Assembly (NCBI GenBank): GCA_963726135.1 | Contig: CAVSBE010000008.1 | Coordinates: 2,046,001 to 2,110,000 of the forward strand | Direction: 5' to 3' | Length of the DNA stretch: 64,000 nucleotides | Source: Bog-473 sp963726135 | Lineage (GTDB): Bacteria > Actinomycetota > Acidimicrobiia > Acidimicrobiales > RAAP-2 | Part shown: piece after piece, positions 41,196-49,367 of the stretch | Layout of the letters: each line of letters begins with the position of its first letter | Position numbering within the stretch: position 1 is the first letter of the stretch | Made by a program: the position numbers and the translations under genes | Notes under the pieces: model-generated | Database searches by the model: none | Told to the model about the DNA's origin: nothing | The model's input: only the letters and a program-made list of their open reading frames with translations

Positions 41196-41268
41196 CAGCC
41201 CCAACGGGATTCGAACCCGTGTCGCCACCTTGAGAGGGTGGTGTCCTAGGCCTCTAGACGATGGGGCC
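41196..41268 (-). tRNA. tRNA-Glu (CTC)
   Basis: Complete 73-nt cloverleaf on the minus strand: acceptor GGCCCCA/TGGGGCT with the G1-U72 pair usual for actinobacterial tRNA-Glu, D-arm TCGTCTAGAGGCCTAGGA, anticodon loop CCTCTCA (anticodon CTC), T-arm ACGGGTTCGAATCCCGT and discriminator G. CCA is not encoded. Its 3' half is repeated at 25.2, 29.2 and 36.8 kb, so it is the apparent integration target. Confidence 0.97.
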
Positions 41269-41307
41269 GAGCGGAGGTCTCCATCACGGAGATGGACGCC
41301 GCCGGTG

Positions 41308-41379
41308 CTCGGGGGGAAGGACTCGAACCCTCAATAACTGGACCAGAACCAGTCGTGTTGCCGATTACACCACCCCCGA
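41308..41379 (-). tRNA. tRNA-Gln (CTG)
   Basis: 72-nt cloverleaf on the minus strand: acceptor TCGGGGG/CCCCCGA, anticodon stem-loop ACTGG-TTCTGGT-CCAGT with anticodon CTG, T-arm GAGGGTTCGAGTCCTTC and discriminator G. It lies 39 bp upstream of tRNA-Glu on the same strand, so the two are likely cotranscribed. No fragments of this tRNA were seen elsewhere. Confidence 0.96.
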
Positions 41380-41527
41380 ATGGGTGGACGTTCAGATTAG
41401 CCGAGCCGGATTCGGCGCCCGGTCGGCGGCATGACCAGGGACGGGGCGCGTTGAATCCGGGGTTTCCGAATGGAATGATGCTGCGTCCGGGGTCCCCCGG
41501 GGCGGACCCGGGTTCGGAGGTTCCTGC

Positions 41528-42031
41528 ATGCATCCCTGGTCGCCGGTCGCGGTCGTCGCGGCCGGTCTCGTCGGCCTTGCGGTCCTGGCCGCCTGCGCTG
41601 CGCTGGCCATGCCTGTCCAGGCCGCCTCCTCAGGTCTCGTGGTCAAGGTGTCGCCCAGCCAGGGGCTCGTCGACCGGCAGACCGTCACCATCACCGGCCG
41701 CGGCGTAGCGACGACCGGGGGCGGGAGCACCCGGACCTGGTTCGTCGCCGAGTGCACGGGTGCCGTCCGGGGCCGGATGAACCCCGCCACCGACACGCCC
41801 CATTGCGACCTCACCGAGGCCCAGCCGCTGCACGTCACCCGCGACGGAACCTTCTCGGCCCGCTACCGCGTCCGGACCGGGATCGTCGGCGATGGCTACT
41901 GCGGCACCGCCGGGCACGCAACCTGCGTCCTCGGCATTGGGACGGCCCAGGGCCTCGGAACCGTCGTGCGCATCACGTTCAAAGCGGCCCCGCCTGCCGC
42001 CGCGACGGCCACCACGACGACGGTCGGTTGA
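41528..42031 (+). CDS. Secreted neocarzinostatin-like beta-sandwich protein
   Basis: 167 residues with a signal peptide (hydrophobic to about residue 32, PVQAASS cleavage region). The mature part follows the neocarzinostatin apoprotein family: VKVSPSQGLVDRQTVTITGRG, AECTG, a HCDL cysteine, RDGTFSARYRV and DGYCGTAGHATCVLGIGTAQG, giving four cysteines for two disulfides. Family founders bind enediyne chromophores, but most homologues in non-producers have unknown roles. Low-complexity Ala/Thr end. No biosynthetic genes nearby, so antibiotic binding should not be assumed. Confidence 0.75.
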   Translation: MHPWSPVAVVAAGLVGLAVLAACAALAMPVQAASSGLVVKVSPSQGLVDRQTVTITGRGVATTGGGSTRTWFVAECTGAVRGRMNPATDTPHCDLTEAQPLHVTRDGTFSARYRVRTGIVGDGYCGTAGHATCVLGIGTAQGLGTVVRITFKAAPPAAATATTTTVG

Positions 42032-42046
42032 CCACCTCGGTGCCGT

Positions 42047-42667
42047 TCAGGCCGCGTGCAGCCACTCCAGGTGGTTGTAGCCGATGATGCGCCCCAGCCC
42101 CACGCCGACCGCCTCTTTCACGAAGTAGGGCACCGTCGACCAGCCCGTGATGGGCGACGTCTGCGTCGGCGTCGGCGACGGGGAGAGCGAGAGGTCCGAT
42201 GCGATCGCCATGGAGCGGTCCTCGTGGAACGGATCGGTCGTCACCAGGATCACCTTGACCTTGCGCGCCGACAACTTCGCCTGCGCGTCGGCGATGTTCT
42301 CGTAGGTGTTGTCACCCCCCGCCTGAATGATGTCGGCCTGCGGCACCTTCTTGTTCTCCAGGTACATCGCTCCCGACTGTGCTTCGGTGCACTTGTCACC
42401 CGGCTGCTTGTTGCCGGTCACCACGATGAGGTGCGCGTATCCCTGCTGGTAGAGCGTCAACGCCTGGTCGAGCCGCGCCCGCAGGTCGGGCGACGGCACG
42501 CAGTCGTACTGGGCCGCCCCCATGACCAGGATGGCGCCCGCCGGGTGGGGGTCGTACTGGCGCGAGGTCAGCCACACCTGCACGAGCGTCACGGCGAAGT
42601 AGAGAACGACCACCGACACGACGAACACCGCGACGCGCAGCGCCCAGCGGAGCGGTGCGAACAGCAT
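42047..42667 (-). CDS. YdcF/SanA family membrane-anchored protein
   Basis: 206 residues from the ATG at 42667, which overlaps the gltX stop by one base (TGATG). An N-terminal membrane anchor (VAVFVVSVVVLYFAVTLVQV) is followed by the DUF218 domain: GAILVMGAAQYDCVPSPDLRARLDQAL, HLIVVTGNKQPGD, AGGDNTYENIADAQ and ILVTTDPFHEDRSMAIA. Homologues are linked to envelope permeability and vancomycin sensitivity (SanA). Probably cotranscribed with gltX. Confidence 0.88.
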   Translation of the reverse strand: MLFAPLRWALRVAVFVVSVVVLYFAVTLVQVWLTSRQYDPHPAGAILVMGAAQYDCVPSPDLRARLDQALTLYQQGYAHLIVVTGNKQPGDKCTEAQSGAMYLENKKVPQADIIQAGGDNTYENIADAQAKLSARKVKVILVTTDPFHEDRSMAIASDLSLSPSPTPTQTSPITGWSTVPYFVKEAVGVGLGRIIGYNHLEWLHAA

Positions 42668-44178
42668 CAACTGGTGGCCGGCAGCCGGGCGAGTGCGGCA
42701 GCGATGCGCCGGCGCGTCTCGTGGCGGCCCAGCACCGCCAGCGAGTCGAACAGCGGGAGGCCGCGTGTCCGCCCCATCACGGCCACCCGGATCGGCGCCT
42801 GGGCCTTGCCCAGCTTGCGGTCCACGGACTCCGCGATGGCGAGCGTCACCTCGTGCAACGATTCCGTGTCCCACGGGACCCGCTCGTAGGCGGCCAGCGC
42901 CTCGCTCAGGATCCGCGGTGCCAGCTCGTCGCCGGCGACGGCCTTCTGCCAGCTCTCAGGGTCGTCCGGTGCGTCCTCCAGGAAGAGGAAGTCGACCAGC
43001 TCGGGCACCTCGCCGAGCACCGTGACCCGCTCTTGGATCACCTCGGACAGCGCGGCAAAGACTCCGGCGTCGAAGCGCTCGGGCGGCCACGGCGGGGCCT
43101 CGACGACCGGCGCGCCGGTGTCGGGGTCGAGCCAGGCCCCCGGCACCCACTCCCCCGGCACGGGATCGATCCACGGGCGCGCCGCTGCCGCGAAGTCGTC
43201 GACGGGCAGCGCACGGATGTAGACACCGTCGATGTGCGAGAGCTTCTTGGTGTCGAAGAAGGCCGGCGAGCGCTGCACGTCCTCCAGCCGGAAGCGCTCG
43301 ATGATCTCATCGACCGGCACGATCTCCTCGTCGCCGGGGCTCCAACCCAGGAGGGCGAGATAATTGCGGAAGGCTGACGGCAGGTAGCCCTGTTCCCGGT
43401 ACATCTCGACGGCGACCGGATCCCGCCGCTTCGAGAGCTTCTTCCCCGCCTCGTTGACCAGCAGCGGTAGGTGGGCGTAGGCGGGCAGGCCGAGGTCCCG
43501 TCCCTCCGCCCCGTTGAGCGCGGTCCACAGCATGATCTGCCGCGGCGTGCTGGGCAGGAGATCCTCGCCGCGGATCACGTGGGTCATGGCCATGGTGCGA
43601 TCGTCCACCACGTTGGCCAGGACGAAGAGGGGCTTCCCGTCCCCTCTCACGCAGATGAAGTCCTCGAGCGCGCGCTGCGGGAACTCGACCTCGCCGCGCA
43701 CCAGGTCCACCACCCGCACCACACCCTCGTCGGGCGTGCGGAAACGCAGGGCGCGACCATCGCCACGCGGGAGCCCCAGGTCGCGGCAATGCCCGTCGTA
43801 GCCCGGCGTGGGATCGCCGGCGGCCGCACGTCGCCTCGTCCGCTCGTCAATCTCCTCCCGCGTGCAGGCGCAGGCGTAGAGCGCACCGCTGGCCCAGAGC
43901 GCCTCGATCGCGCCGGTGTGCGCCTCTCCCTGCGCCGACTGGAAAAACGGGCCCTCGTCGGGGGACATGCCCAGCCACTCGAGCGCCGAGACGATCCCGT
44001 CGGTCCATTCGGGGCGGTTCCGCACCTCGTCGGTGTCCTCGATGCGCAGGATGAACGTCCCCCCGAGGCGGCGGGCGAAGAGCCAGTTGAACAGCGCCGC
44101 CCGCGCGCTGCCCACGTGGAAGTACCCGGTCGGCGAGGGGGCGAAGCGGACGCGGGGCGAGGTGGCGAGTTCTGTCAT
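42667..44178 (-). CDS. gltX: Glutamyl-tRNA synthetase
   Basis: 503-residue class I aminoacyl-tRNA synthetase charging tRNA-Glu (and tRNA-Gln in bacteria using the transamidation route, which the adjacent tRNA-Gln gene makes relevant). RVRFAPSPTGYFHVGSARA holds the HIGH-type motif (HVGS, residues 21-24), RIEDTDE follows, and KKLSKRRDPV is the KMSKS-type loop. The C-terminal helical anticodon-binding domain is complete. The ATG at 44178 (MTELATSP) is preferred; 44199 is an alternative. It is located about 1.4 kb from the tRNA-Glu gene. Confidence 0.95.
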   Translation of the reverse strand: MTELATSPRVRFAPSPTGYFHVGSARAALFNWLFARRLGGTFILRIEDTDEVRNRPEWTDGIVSALEWLGMSPDEGPFFQSAQGEAHTGAIEALWASGALYACACTREEIDERTRRRAAAGDPTPGYDGHCRDLGLPRGDGRALRFRTPDEGVVRVVDLVRGEVEFPQRALEDFICVRGDGKPLFVLANVVDDRTMAMTHVIRGEDLLPSTPRQIMLWTALNGAEGRDLGLPAYAHLPLLVNEAGKKLSKRRDPVAVEMYREQGYLPSAFRNYLALLGWSPGDEEIVPVDEIIERFRLEDVQRSPAFFDTKKLSHIDGVYIRALPVDDFAAAARPWIDPVPGEWVPGAWLDPDTGAPVVEAPPWPPERFDAGVFAALSEVIQERVTVLGEVPELVDFLFLEDAPDDPESWQKAVAGDELAPRILSEALAAYERVPWDTESLHEVTLAIAESVDRKLGKAQAPIRVAVMGRTRGLPLFDSLAVLGRHETRRRIAAALARLPATS

Positions 44179-44233
44179 GCGTGACGTCGGCGCAGCCACG
44201 GCGCCGGCGGGATGCAGGGGGAACGGCGGGGCG

Positions 44234-44428
44234 TCAGTCTTCCTCTATGGAGATGGCGCCCGTGGGGCAGCCGTTGACCGCCTCGCGCAGGCGCTCGCGG
44301 AACTCCTCGGGTGGGTGCTCGTTGAGGACGTAGAGGTATCCGTCGTCACGGACCTCGAAGACCTCGGGCAGGATGCCCATGCACACGGCGTTGCTGGCAC
44401 ACTCGTCGAAGTCCACGACGACCTTCAC
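44234..44428 (-). CDS. [3Fe-4S]-type ferredoxin
   Basis: 64 residues from a GTG at 44428 with AGGAGG 6 bp upstream. KVVVDFDECASNAVCMGILPEVFEV supplies C-x5-C and VNGCPTGAISIEE the third cysteine before Pro: the three-cysteine pattern of [3Fe-4S] ferredoxins that feed cytochromes P450. It is last in the KstR-like-controlled thiolase/DUF35 operon, which suits electron supply to a steroid or fatty-acid hydroxylase encoded elsewhere (inference). Confidence 0.87.
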   Translation of the reverse strand: MKVVVDFDECASNAVCMGILPEVFEVRDDGYLYVLNEHPPEEFRERLREAVNGCPTGAISIEED

Positions 44429-44489
44429 GGAGACCTCCTGTTCAGGGGCGGGGTTGGCTGCGCCGAGCATATCGGCCGGGCCTCGTGCC

Positions 44490-45665
44490 TCATGGCTTGT
44501 CGGCGGAGACCACCCACATGGCGAAGAACTGCGAGCCACCACCGTAGGCCTGCCCGAGGGCCCGCCGGGCGTCGGCCACCTGGTGCTCCCCTGCGAGACC
44601 CCGCACCTGAAGGGCGGTCTCGAGGAAGCGGAGCATGCCCGAGGCGCCGATGGGGTTGGAGGACAGCACGCCGCCCGAGCAGTTCCACGGGATGTCGCCC
44701 CCCTCGATCATCGACGTCGCCCCGGCCTGCGTGAGCTTCCAGCCGTCGCCCTCGTCGCAGAAGCCGAGGTTCTCGAGCCACATCGGCTCGTACCAGCTGA
44801 AGGGCACGTAGACCTCGGCCATGTCGAAGTCGGCCCGCGGGTTGGTGATGCCGGCCTGGCGGTAAAGGTCGGCGGCGCAGTCACGACCGGCCTGAGGGTT
44901 GACCTGGTCCCGGCCGGCGAACATCGTCGGCTCCGAGCGCATCGCCATGCCGTGGATCCACGCCGCCGGTCGTCCTGTCGCCGCCGTGGCCGCACCCGCC
45001 GCCTTCTCCGACCCGATGACCATGGCGGCGGCCCCGTCGGAGGACGGGCATGACTCGAGGTAGTGCAGCGGGTCCCACAGCATGATCGAGTCCTCCACCA
45101 TCTTCATGGAGATGTCGGGCAGGTGCAGGTGCGCGTACGGATTCTTGAGCGCGTGCAGCCGGTCCTTGACGGCCACCATCATGCCGATGTCGCGTGGTGC
45201 GCCGGAGCGGTACATGTAGGCCCGGATGATCGGTGCGAAGTACCCGCCGGCGCCGGCCAGCAGGGGCGCCGAGAACGGTTGGGGCACCGAGAGCGCCCAC
45301 ATGGCGTCCGAGTCGCTCTGCTTCTCGAAGGCCACGGTGAGCACCCGTTGGTGCACGCCCGACGCCACGAGGTGCGCCGCCACGATCGCCGTTGACCCGC
45401 CCACCGACCCCGCGGTGTGGACGCGGAACATCGGCTTGCCCACGGCACCCAGCGCCGGCGCGAGGTACAGCTCGGGCATCATGACGCCCTCGAACATGTC
45501 GGGCGCCTTGCCGATCACGACCGCGTCGATGTCGGCGAACCCGAGGCCGGCGTCCTCGAGCGCCGCCAGCGCGGCCTCGCGCACCAGGCCTGCGATCGAG
45601 ACGTCCTCCCGCTTCGACTTGGCCACCGTCTGGCCGATCCCGATGACCGCGCAGCGCTCCGCCAT
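44490..45665 (-). CDS. SCP-x-type thiolase / lipid-transfer acyltransferase
   Basis: 391-residue thiolase-fold protein: CAVIGIGQTVAKSKREDVSI at the N-terminus, HTAGSVGGSTAIVAAHLVASG around the nucleophile region (Ser or His instead of a clear catalytic Cys at this place), and NCSGGVLSSNPIGASGMLRF near the C-terminus, typical of non-decarboxylating SCP2-thiolases. It is fourth in an operon of two DUF35 proteins and a second thiolase-like protein, and overlaps the preceding stop by one base (TGATG). Probably involved in CoA-ester C-C cleavage, e.g. of sterol side chains. Confidence 0.87.
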   Translation of the reverse strand: MAERCAVIGIGQTVAKSKREDVSIAGLVREAALAALEDAGLGFADIDAVVIGKAPDMFEGVMMPELYLAPALGAVGKPMFRVHTAGSVGGSTAIVAAHLVASGVHQRVLTVAFEKQSDSDAMWALSVPQPFSAPLLAGAGGYFAPIIRAYMYRSGAPRDIGMMVAVKDRLHALKNPYAHLHLPDISMKMVEDSIMLWDPLHYLESCPSSDGAAAMVIGSEKAAGAATAATGRPAAWIHGMAMRSEPTMFAGRDQVNPQAGRDCAADLYRQAGITNPRADFDMAEVYVPFSWYEPMWLENLGFCDEGDGWKLTQAGATSMIEGGDIPWNCSGGVLSSNPIGASGMLRFLETALQVRGLAGEHQVADARRALGQAYGGGSQFFAMWVVSADKP

Positions 45666-46753
45666 CAGTGCACCCCCTCGAGGACGCACACCAGGTTCTG
45701 CTGCAGGCACGGCCCCGAGGTGGCGTGCGCGACGGCCCGGTCGGCCTGGCCGGCCCAGATGGCCCGGGCCGACTCGCCGATGCGGATGAGACCGGCCGAC
45801 ATCATCGGGTTGGCCGCCAGGGCGCCCCCGGAGGGGTTCACGGCGACACCGTCGCCCAGCCTCAGCGCATCGACCAGGATCATCTCCTGGTGGGCGAACG
45901 GCGCGTGCAGTTCGGCCAGGTCGACCTTGTTGCCGGCCACCCCGGCCTTCTCCCCCGCCAGCTTCGTCGAGGGCGACACGGTCAGGTCGCGGGCGCCGAC
46001 CGAGTGCGTCTCGATCCGGTGGTCGATGCCGGTGATGAAGGCCGGCCGCTCGCACAGCTCGTAGGCGCGTTCGCCGGCGGCCAGGACGACCGCGGCGCAG
46101 CCGTCGGTCAGCGGCGGCAGCGCGTGCCTCCGCAGCGGTGCCACTTCGTAGTCCTCGGCCAACAGCTCTTCGGGCGACCGGTCGTACGCCACCTGCGCCT
46201 TGGGATTCGCCAGCGCCGAGCGCCGGGACCGGCTGGCGATGGCGGCGAAGTCCGCCTCCGAGGCGGTTCCCTTGTCGATCAGAGCCTGCGCCTGCAGCGC
46301 GGCGAGCGACGTGGGATCCGGCCAGAGCGGCGCCATGTAGTACGGGTCGAGCTGCACGGCAAGGATCTCGCTCAGGTCGCCCGGAGACGACCGCCCGAAG
46401 CAGTAGACGAGAGCAGCATCGATCTCTCCCTCCTGGAGCAGCACCCAGGCCTCGTAGAGGGCCCAGGCCCCGTCCATCTCGACATGGGACTCGGCCCGGG
46501 GCGGCCAGACGCCGACGGCGTCGAGCGCCGTCACGAACGAGAAGGGGCCGCCGATGAGGTAGTCGGACGACCCCGAGCAGATGAAGCCGACGTCGTCCTT
46601 GGTGATGCCGATGCTGCCGAACACCTCGGCCACCACGGGCATCAGCATCTCGACTTCGTTGCGCGCGCCCTCCCGCCGCACATTGTCGTACTGGGCGAAG
46701 GACACCACGCCCACGGGGCGGCGACCCGAGACCAGCTCGGGGAAGTCGCTCAC
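45665..46753 (-). CDS. Thiolase-like (SCP2-thiolase) protein
   Basis: 362 residues. RRPVGVVSFAQYDNVRREGARNEVEM opens the fold, FICSGSSDYLIGGPFSFV covers the nucleophile region, and NPSGGALAANPMMSAGLIRIGE is the C-terminal glycine-rich block. It probably forms a heteromeric partner with the thiolase directly downstream and the two DUF35 proteins upstream, as in steroid side-chain thiolase/hydratase complexes. It overlaps the upstream gene by 4 bp and the downstream one by 1 bp. Confidence 0.85.
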   Translation of the reverse strand: MSDFPELVSGRRPVGVVSFAQYDNVRREGARNEVEMLMPVVAEVFGSIGITKDDVGFICSGSSDYLIGGPFSFVTALDAVGVWPPRAESHVEMDGAWALYEAWVLLQEGEIDAALVYCFGRSSPGDLSEILAVQLDPYYMAPLWPDPTSLAALQAQALIDKGTASEADFAAIASRSRRSALANPKAQVAYDRSPEELLAEDYEVAPLRRHALPPLTDGCAAVVLAAGERAYELCERPAFITGIDHRIETHSVGARDLTVSPSTKLAGEKAGVAGNKVDLAELHAPFAHQEMILVDALRLGDGVAVNPSGGALAANPMMSAGLIRIGESARAIWAGQADRAVAHATSGPCLQQNLVCVLEGVH

Positions 46754-47244
46754 AGGTACTCCTTGTAGGTCTCGTAGGCGGCGTCGGGCTCGCCGTTGGG
46801 CCGGAAGTACTTGACCGAAGCCAACGTCGGACCGAGCTCCTCTGCATCGACCCAGACGGCCTCGACCCGCATGCCCATGCGAATCTCGTCCGTCGGGATC
46901 TCCTGAATGAGCCCCATGAACGAGAGGTTGGCGCCGTCGAGGAGGATCTGAGCGCAGATGTAGGGGATCTCAATCGACTGGCCCGCGAAGGGTACGTTGA
47001 CGACGCAGTATGTCGTCACCGTCCCTGTGTTGGCGAGCTCGACGATCTCATCGGTGGGCACGCCGTCGGTCGGGCACGACCCGCGAGATGGCGTGTAGAC
47101 CTTCTTGCACTTGGGGCAGCGCTGGCCGATGAACTTGCCCTGCTCCAGCCCGTGCAGGAACTTGCTCTGCGCCTCGCCCGCCGTGAACACATAGTCGAGT
47201 TTGGTGCTCGCCTCCATCATCGTCACCGGCTCACGCTCGCTCAC
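46750..47244 (-). CDS. DUF35 OB-fold/zinc-ribbon protein
   Basis: 164 residues. The zinc ribbon GQRCPKCKKVYTPSRGSCP has one CxxC and a further Cys; the final position of the second pair is not a Cys (SCPTDG), so metal binding may be reduced. The OB-fold part is VTTYCVVNVPFAGQSIEIPY and GMRVEAVWV. It is a partner of the thiolases downstream. Four-base overlaps on both sides place it firmly within the operon. Confidence 0.86.
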   Translation of the reverse strand: MSEREPVTMMEASTKLDYVFTAGEAQSKFLHGLEQGKFIGQRCPKCKKVYTPSRGSCPTDGVPTDEIVELANTGTVTTYCVVNVPFAGQSIEIPYICAQILLDGANLSFMGLIQEIPTDEIRMGMRVEAVWVDAEELGPTLASVKYFRPNGEPDAAYETYKEYL

Positions 47245-47702
47245 GTCGCACCGCCGACGGCGACGAAGTGGGCGATGTCCTTGACGTGCCCGACGCGTTC
47301 GTCCTCGGGCGAGAACTCCGGACGCACGCGCATGCCGGTCGAGACCTCGTCGGGGCTTGCTGCTGGGAGCACGTGCAGGAACGAGGTGTCAGCCCCGTCG
47401 AAGCGGACCAGCACCCAGGCGAAGGGCGTCTGCAGCGGGTGCTTGGGCCGCGGCCGTGGCACCCAGGACCACCCGGTGACCGTGCCCTCCGGGCCGACGT
47501 CGACGACCCCGGACGTTGTCTCCCCGGTCTCGGGGTCGTACTCGGTCGGCGGCACGATGACGCGGCCCCCGCTCCCCCTCGTCCCGACGACCTTGCCGTC
47601 CCGCAACCCGGTGAGGAACGCGCCCACCACCGGCCCGACGGAGCGCACGAAGGGATACTCGAGGACGTGGTCGGCCGTGAAGAACACCGGCTCGTCTGCC
47701 AT
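47241..47702 (-). CDS. DUF35 OB-fold protein lacking a zinc ribbon
   Basis: 153 residues from the ATG at 47702 (GGGGAGGTGTG upstream). The OB-fold segment is TVTGWSWVPRPRPKHPLQTPFAWVLVRFDG and GMRVRPEFSPEDER. Where the zinc ribbon should be, the sequence is VVGTRGSGGRVIVPPTEYD with no cysteines, so this copy is degenerate and may have a purely structural role. It heads the operon, 42 bp downstream of a KstR-like operator. Confidence 0.83.
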   Translation of the reverse strand: MADEPVFFTADHVLEYPFVRSVGPVVGAFLTGLRDGKVVGTRGSGGRVIVPPTEYDPETGETTSGVVDVGPEGTVTGWSWVPRPRPKHPLQTPFAWVLVRFDGADTSFLHVLPAASPDEVSTGMRVRPEFSPEDERVGHVKDIAHFVAVGGAT

Positions 47703-47743
47703 CACACCTCCCCAGTTCCGGACCCGGCCCGGGCCCCGGACGA

Positions 47744-47763
47744 AACTAGAACAGATTCCAGTT
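47744..47763 (-). promoter_or_regulatory. KstR-like operator upstream of DUF35/thiolase operon
   Basis: AACTAGAACAGATTCCAGTT is a 20-bp palindrome symmetric at 16 positions. Its core TAGAACAGATTCCA resembles the mycobacterial KstR site (TnnAACnnGTTnnA), matching all conserved positions except one. This points to steroid/cholesterol-responsive control. Confidence 0.6.
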
Positions 47764-47785
47764 CTGTGCCAGGTCGCGCACGCCC

Positions 47786-49267
47786 TCAGGCCAGGCTCGA
47801 TACGTCGACGCCGGCGAGCAGTTGCTCCAGGAAAGCCCGGTCGTGGAGGATCGGCACCTCGGAGACGAACATCCGGCCGTAGCGCTCGAAGTACATCAGC
47901 TGCTTGGCCAGCAGGAACGTGCCACGGTCGAAGTCCGACATCAGGCCGCCCGCCTCGTCGGCCATGCGGCGCACCCTGCGCTGGGTGCGCAGGCGGCGCA
48001 CGATCGCCCGGATGCTGCGCTGGTGGGCCTCGGTGCCCTGCGCCTTGGCCATCTGGAGCTGAATCGCCTGCATGATGCCGGCGAGGCTCACCTCGCCGAA
48101 AGGCCGGGTGAGCGCCGGCTCGACTATGGAGCGGAAGAACTGCGTGAGCTCGTCGCCGGACAGCCCGACCGCTTCGCCGATTGCCGGGCCGTAGACATCG
48201 GTGATGTGCTTGGTGACCACGGGCCACGCCGACTCGTTGCCGAGACCGGCTGATAGCAGCGCGATGAAGAACCGGTGCGTCGACGGGTCGAGGCGCCCGA
48301 CGATGCCCCAGTCGATCACGCCGATCCGCCCGTCGCGCAGCAACATCATGTTGCCGGCGTGCACGTCTCCGTGGAACGCCCCCCAGCGGACCGTCGTGAG
48401 GAAGAAGGCCCGCATGACCTCCTGGACCAACGGGGTGGGATCGAAGCCGAGCTCTGCCACGCGGGCCAGATCGTCGATCGGCACGCCGTCGAAGAACTCC
48501 ATCGTCAGCACGTTGCGGCCGGAGAGCTCGACATAGGGCTCGGGCACGGCCATCAACGCCAGGTCGAACTCGTTCTGGAGCCGCCGGAAGTGGACGAGCG
48601 AACGCGCCTCGTTGCGCAGATCCATCTCCTCGCCGATCTGCACCCGGAAGCCGTCGAGCAGCTGCAAGGTGGAGCCGGCCATCTGGTCCCCGGTCTGGCG
48701 GACCAGTATCTCGAGCAGTGGCTGCATGAGATCGAGGTCGGTGGCGACGACGTGCTCGATCTCGGGTCGCAGCACCTTGACGGCCACCACGCGCCCGTCG
48801 AGAAGGCGCGCCCGGTGGACGACGGCGATGGAGGCCGTGCCGATCGGATCGTGATCGAAGTCGGCGAAGGCGTCGCGCAGCGAGCGCCCGAGATCCTCCT
48901 CCACCCGCTGGCGCACATCGGGAAAGGGCACCGCGGGACCCGTGTCGAGGCAGGCTCGGAACTCGTCGGCGACGTCGTCGCCGAACATCCCGGGCGAGGA
49001 GGCGATGATCTGGCCGAACTTCATGAACGTCCCGCCGAGGTCCTGGAAGCTCTTGCGCAGCGGCCGCGCCAGCTGGGCCGCCGGCAGCGCGCCCTGGCGG
49101 ATCGTGCGCAGCTGGCGGATGGCGGTGGGCGTGAAGTGGACCGCCACCACCTTGGCGATGGTGCGGCCCCGGCGCACGAGCTCCCGGCCCGAGGGGTCCG
49201 GGAGGCGGCGCGGATAGATGCGCGGGACGTCCTCGGTGAGCGGCAGCACGGGTGTCTGCGACTGCAC
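47786..49267 (-). CDS. ABC1/AarF/UbiB atypical kinase-like protein
   Basis: 493 residues. The family KxGQ motif appears as GGTFMKFGQIIASSPG, the Ala-rich loop region as DPIGTASIAVVHRARL, VAVKVLRP holds the nucleotide-binding lysine, and WGAFHGDVHAGNMML with VIDWGIVG gives the catalytic and metal sites. UbiB-like proteins support quinone or isoprenoid lipid metabolism as ATPases; actinobacterial members are poorly studied. GTG start at 49267. Stand-alone gene upstream of the KstR-like operon. Confidence 0.9.
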   Translation of the reverse strand: MQSQTPVLPLTEDVPRIYPRRLPDPSGRELVRRGRTIAKVVAVHFTPTAIRQLRTIRQGALPAAQLARPLRKSFQDLGGTFMKFGQIIASSPGMFGDDVADEFRACLDTGPAVPFPDVRQRVEEDLGRSLRDAFADFDHDPIGTASIAVVHRARLLDGRVVAVKVLRPEIEHVVATDLDLMQPLLEILVRQTGDQMAGSTLQLLDGFRVQIGEEMDLRNEARSLVHFRRLQNEFDLALMAVPEPYVELSGRNVLTMEFFDGVPIDDLARVAELGFDPTPLVQEVMRAFFLTTVRWGAFHGDVHAGNMMLLRDGRIGVIDWGIVGRLDPSTHRFFIALLSAGLGNESAWPVVTKHITDVYGPAIGEAVGLSGDELTQFFRSIVEPALTRPFGEVSLAGIMQAIQLQMAKAQGTEAHQRSIRAIVRRLRTQRRVRRMADEAGGLMSDFDRGTFLLAKQLMYFERYGRMFVSEVPILHDRAFLEQLLAGVDVSSLA

Positions 49268-49367
49268 CCGGGGTGTTGCGCCGACCGGTGCGTCCGCCGG
49301 CGCCAGGGTTCACGGGGATCAGGGTAGGCGAGCGCTCACCGCGCCCACCCATCCCCCCGGTTGGGCC

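Noticed and set aside
41528..42031. Enediyne antibiotic cluster suggested by the neocarzinostatin-like protein
   Set aside because: No polyketide synthase or enediyne genes nearby; the fold alone is common in actinobacteria.
45668..46768. Long plus-strand frame opposite the thiolase-like gene
   Set aside because: Arg/Gly/His-rich shadow of a well-supported gene with coupled neighbours.
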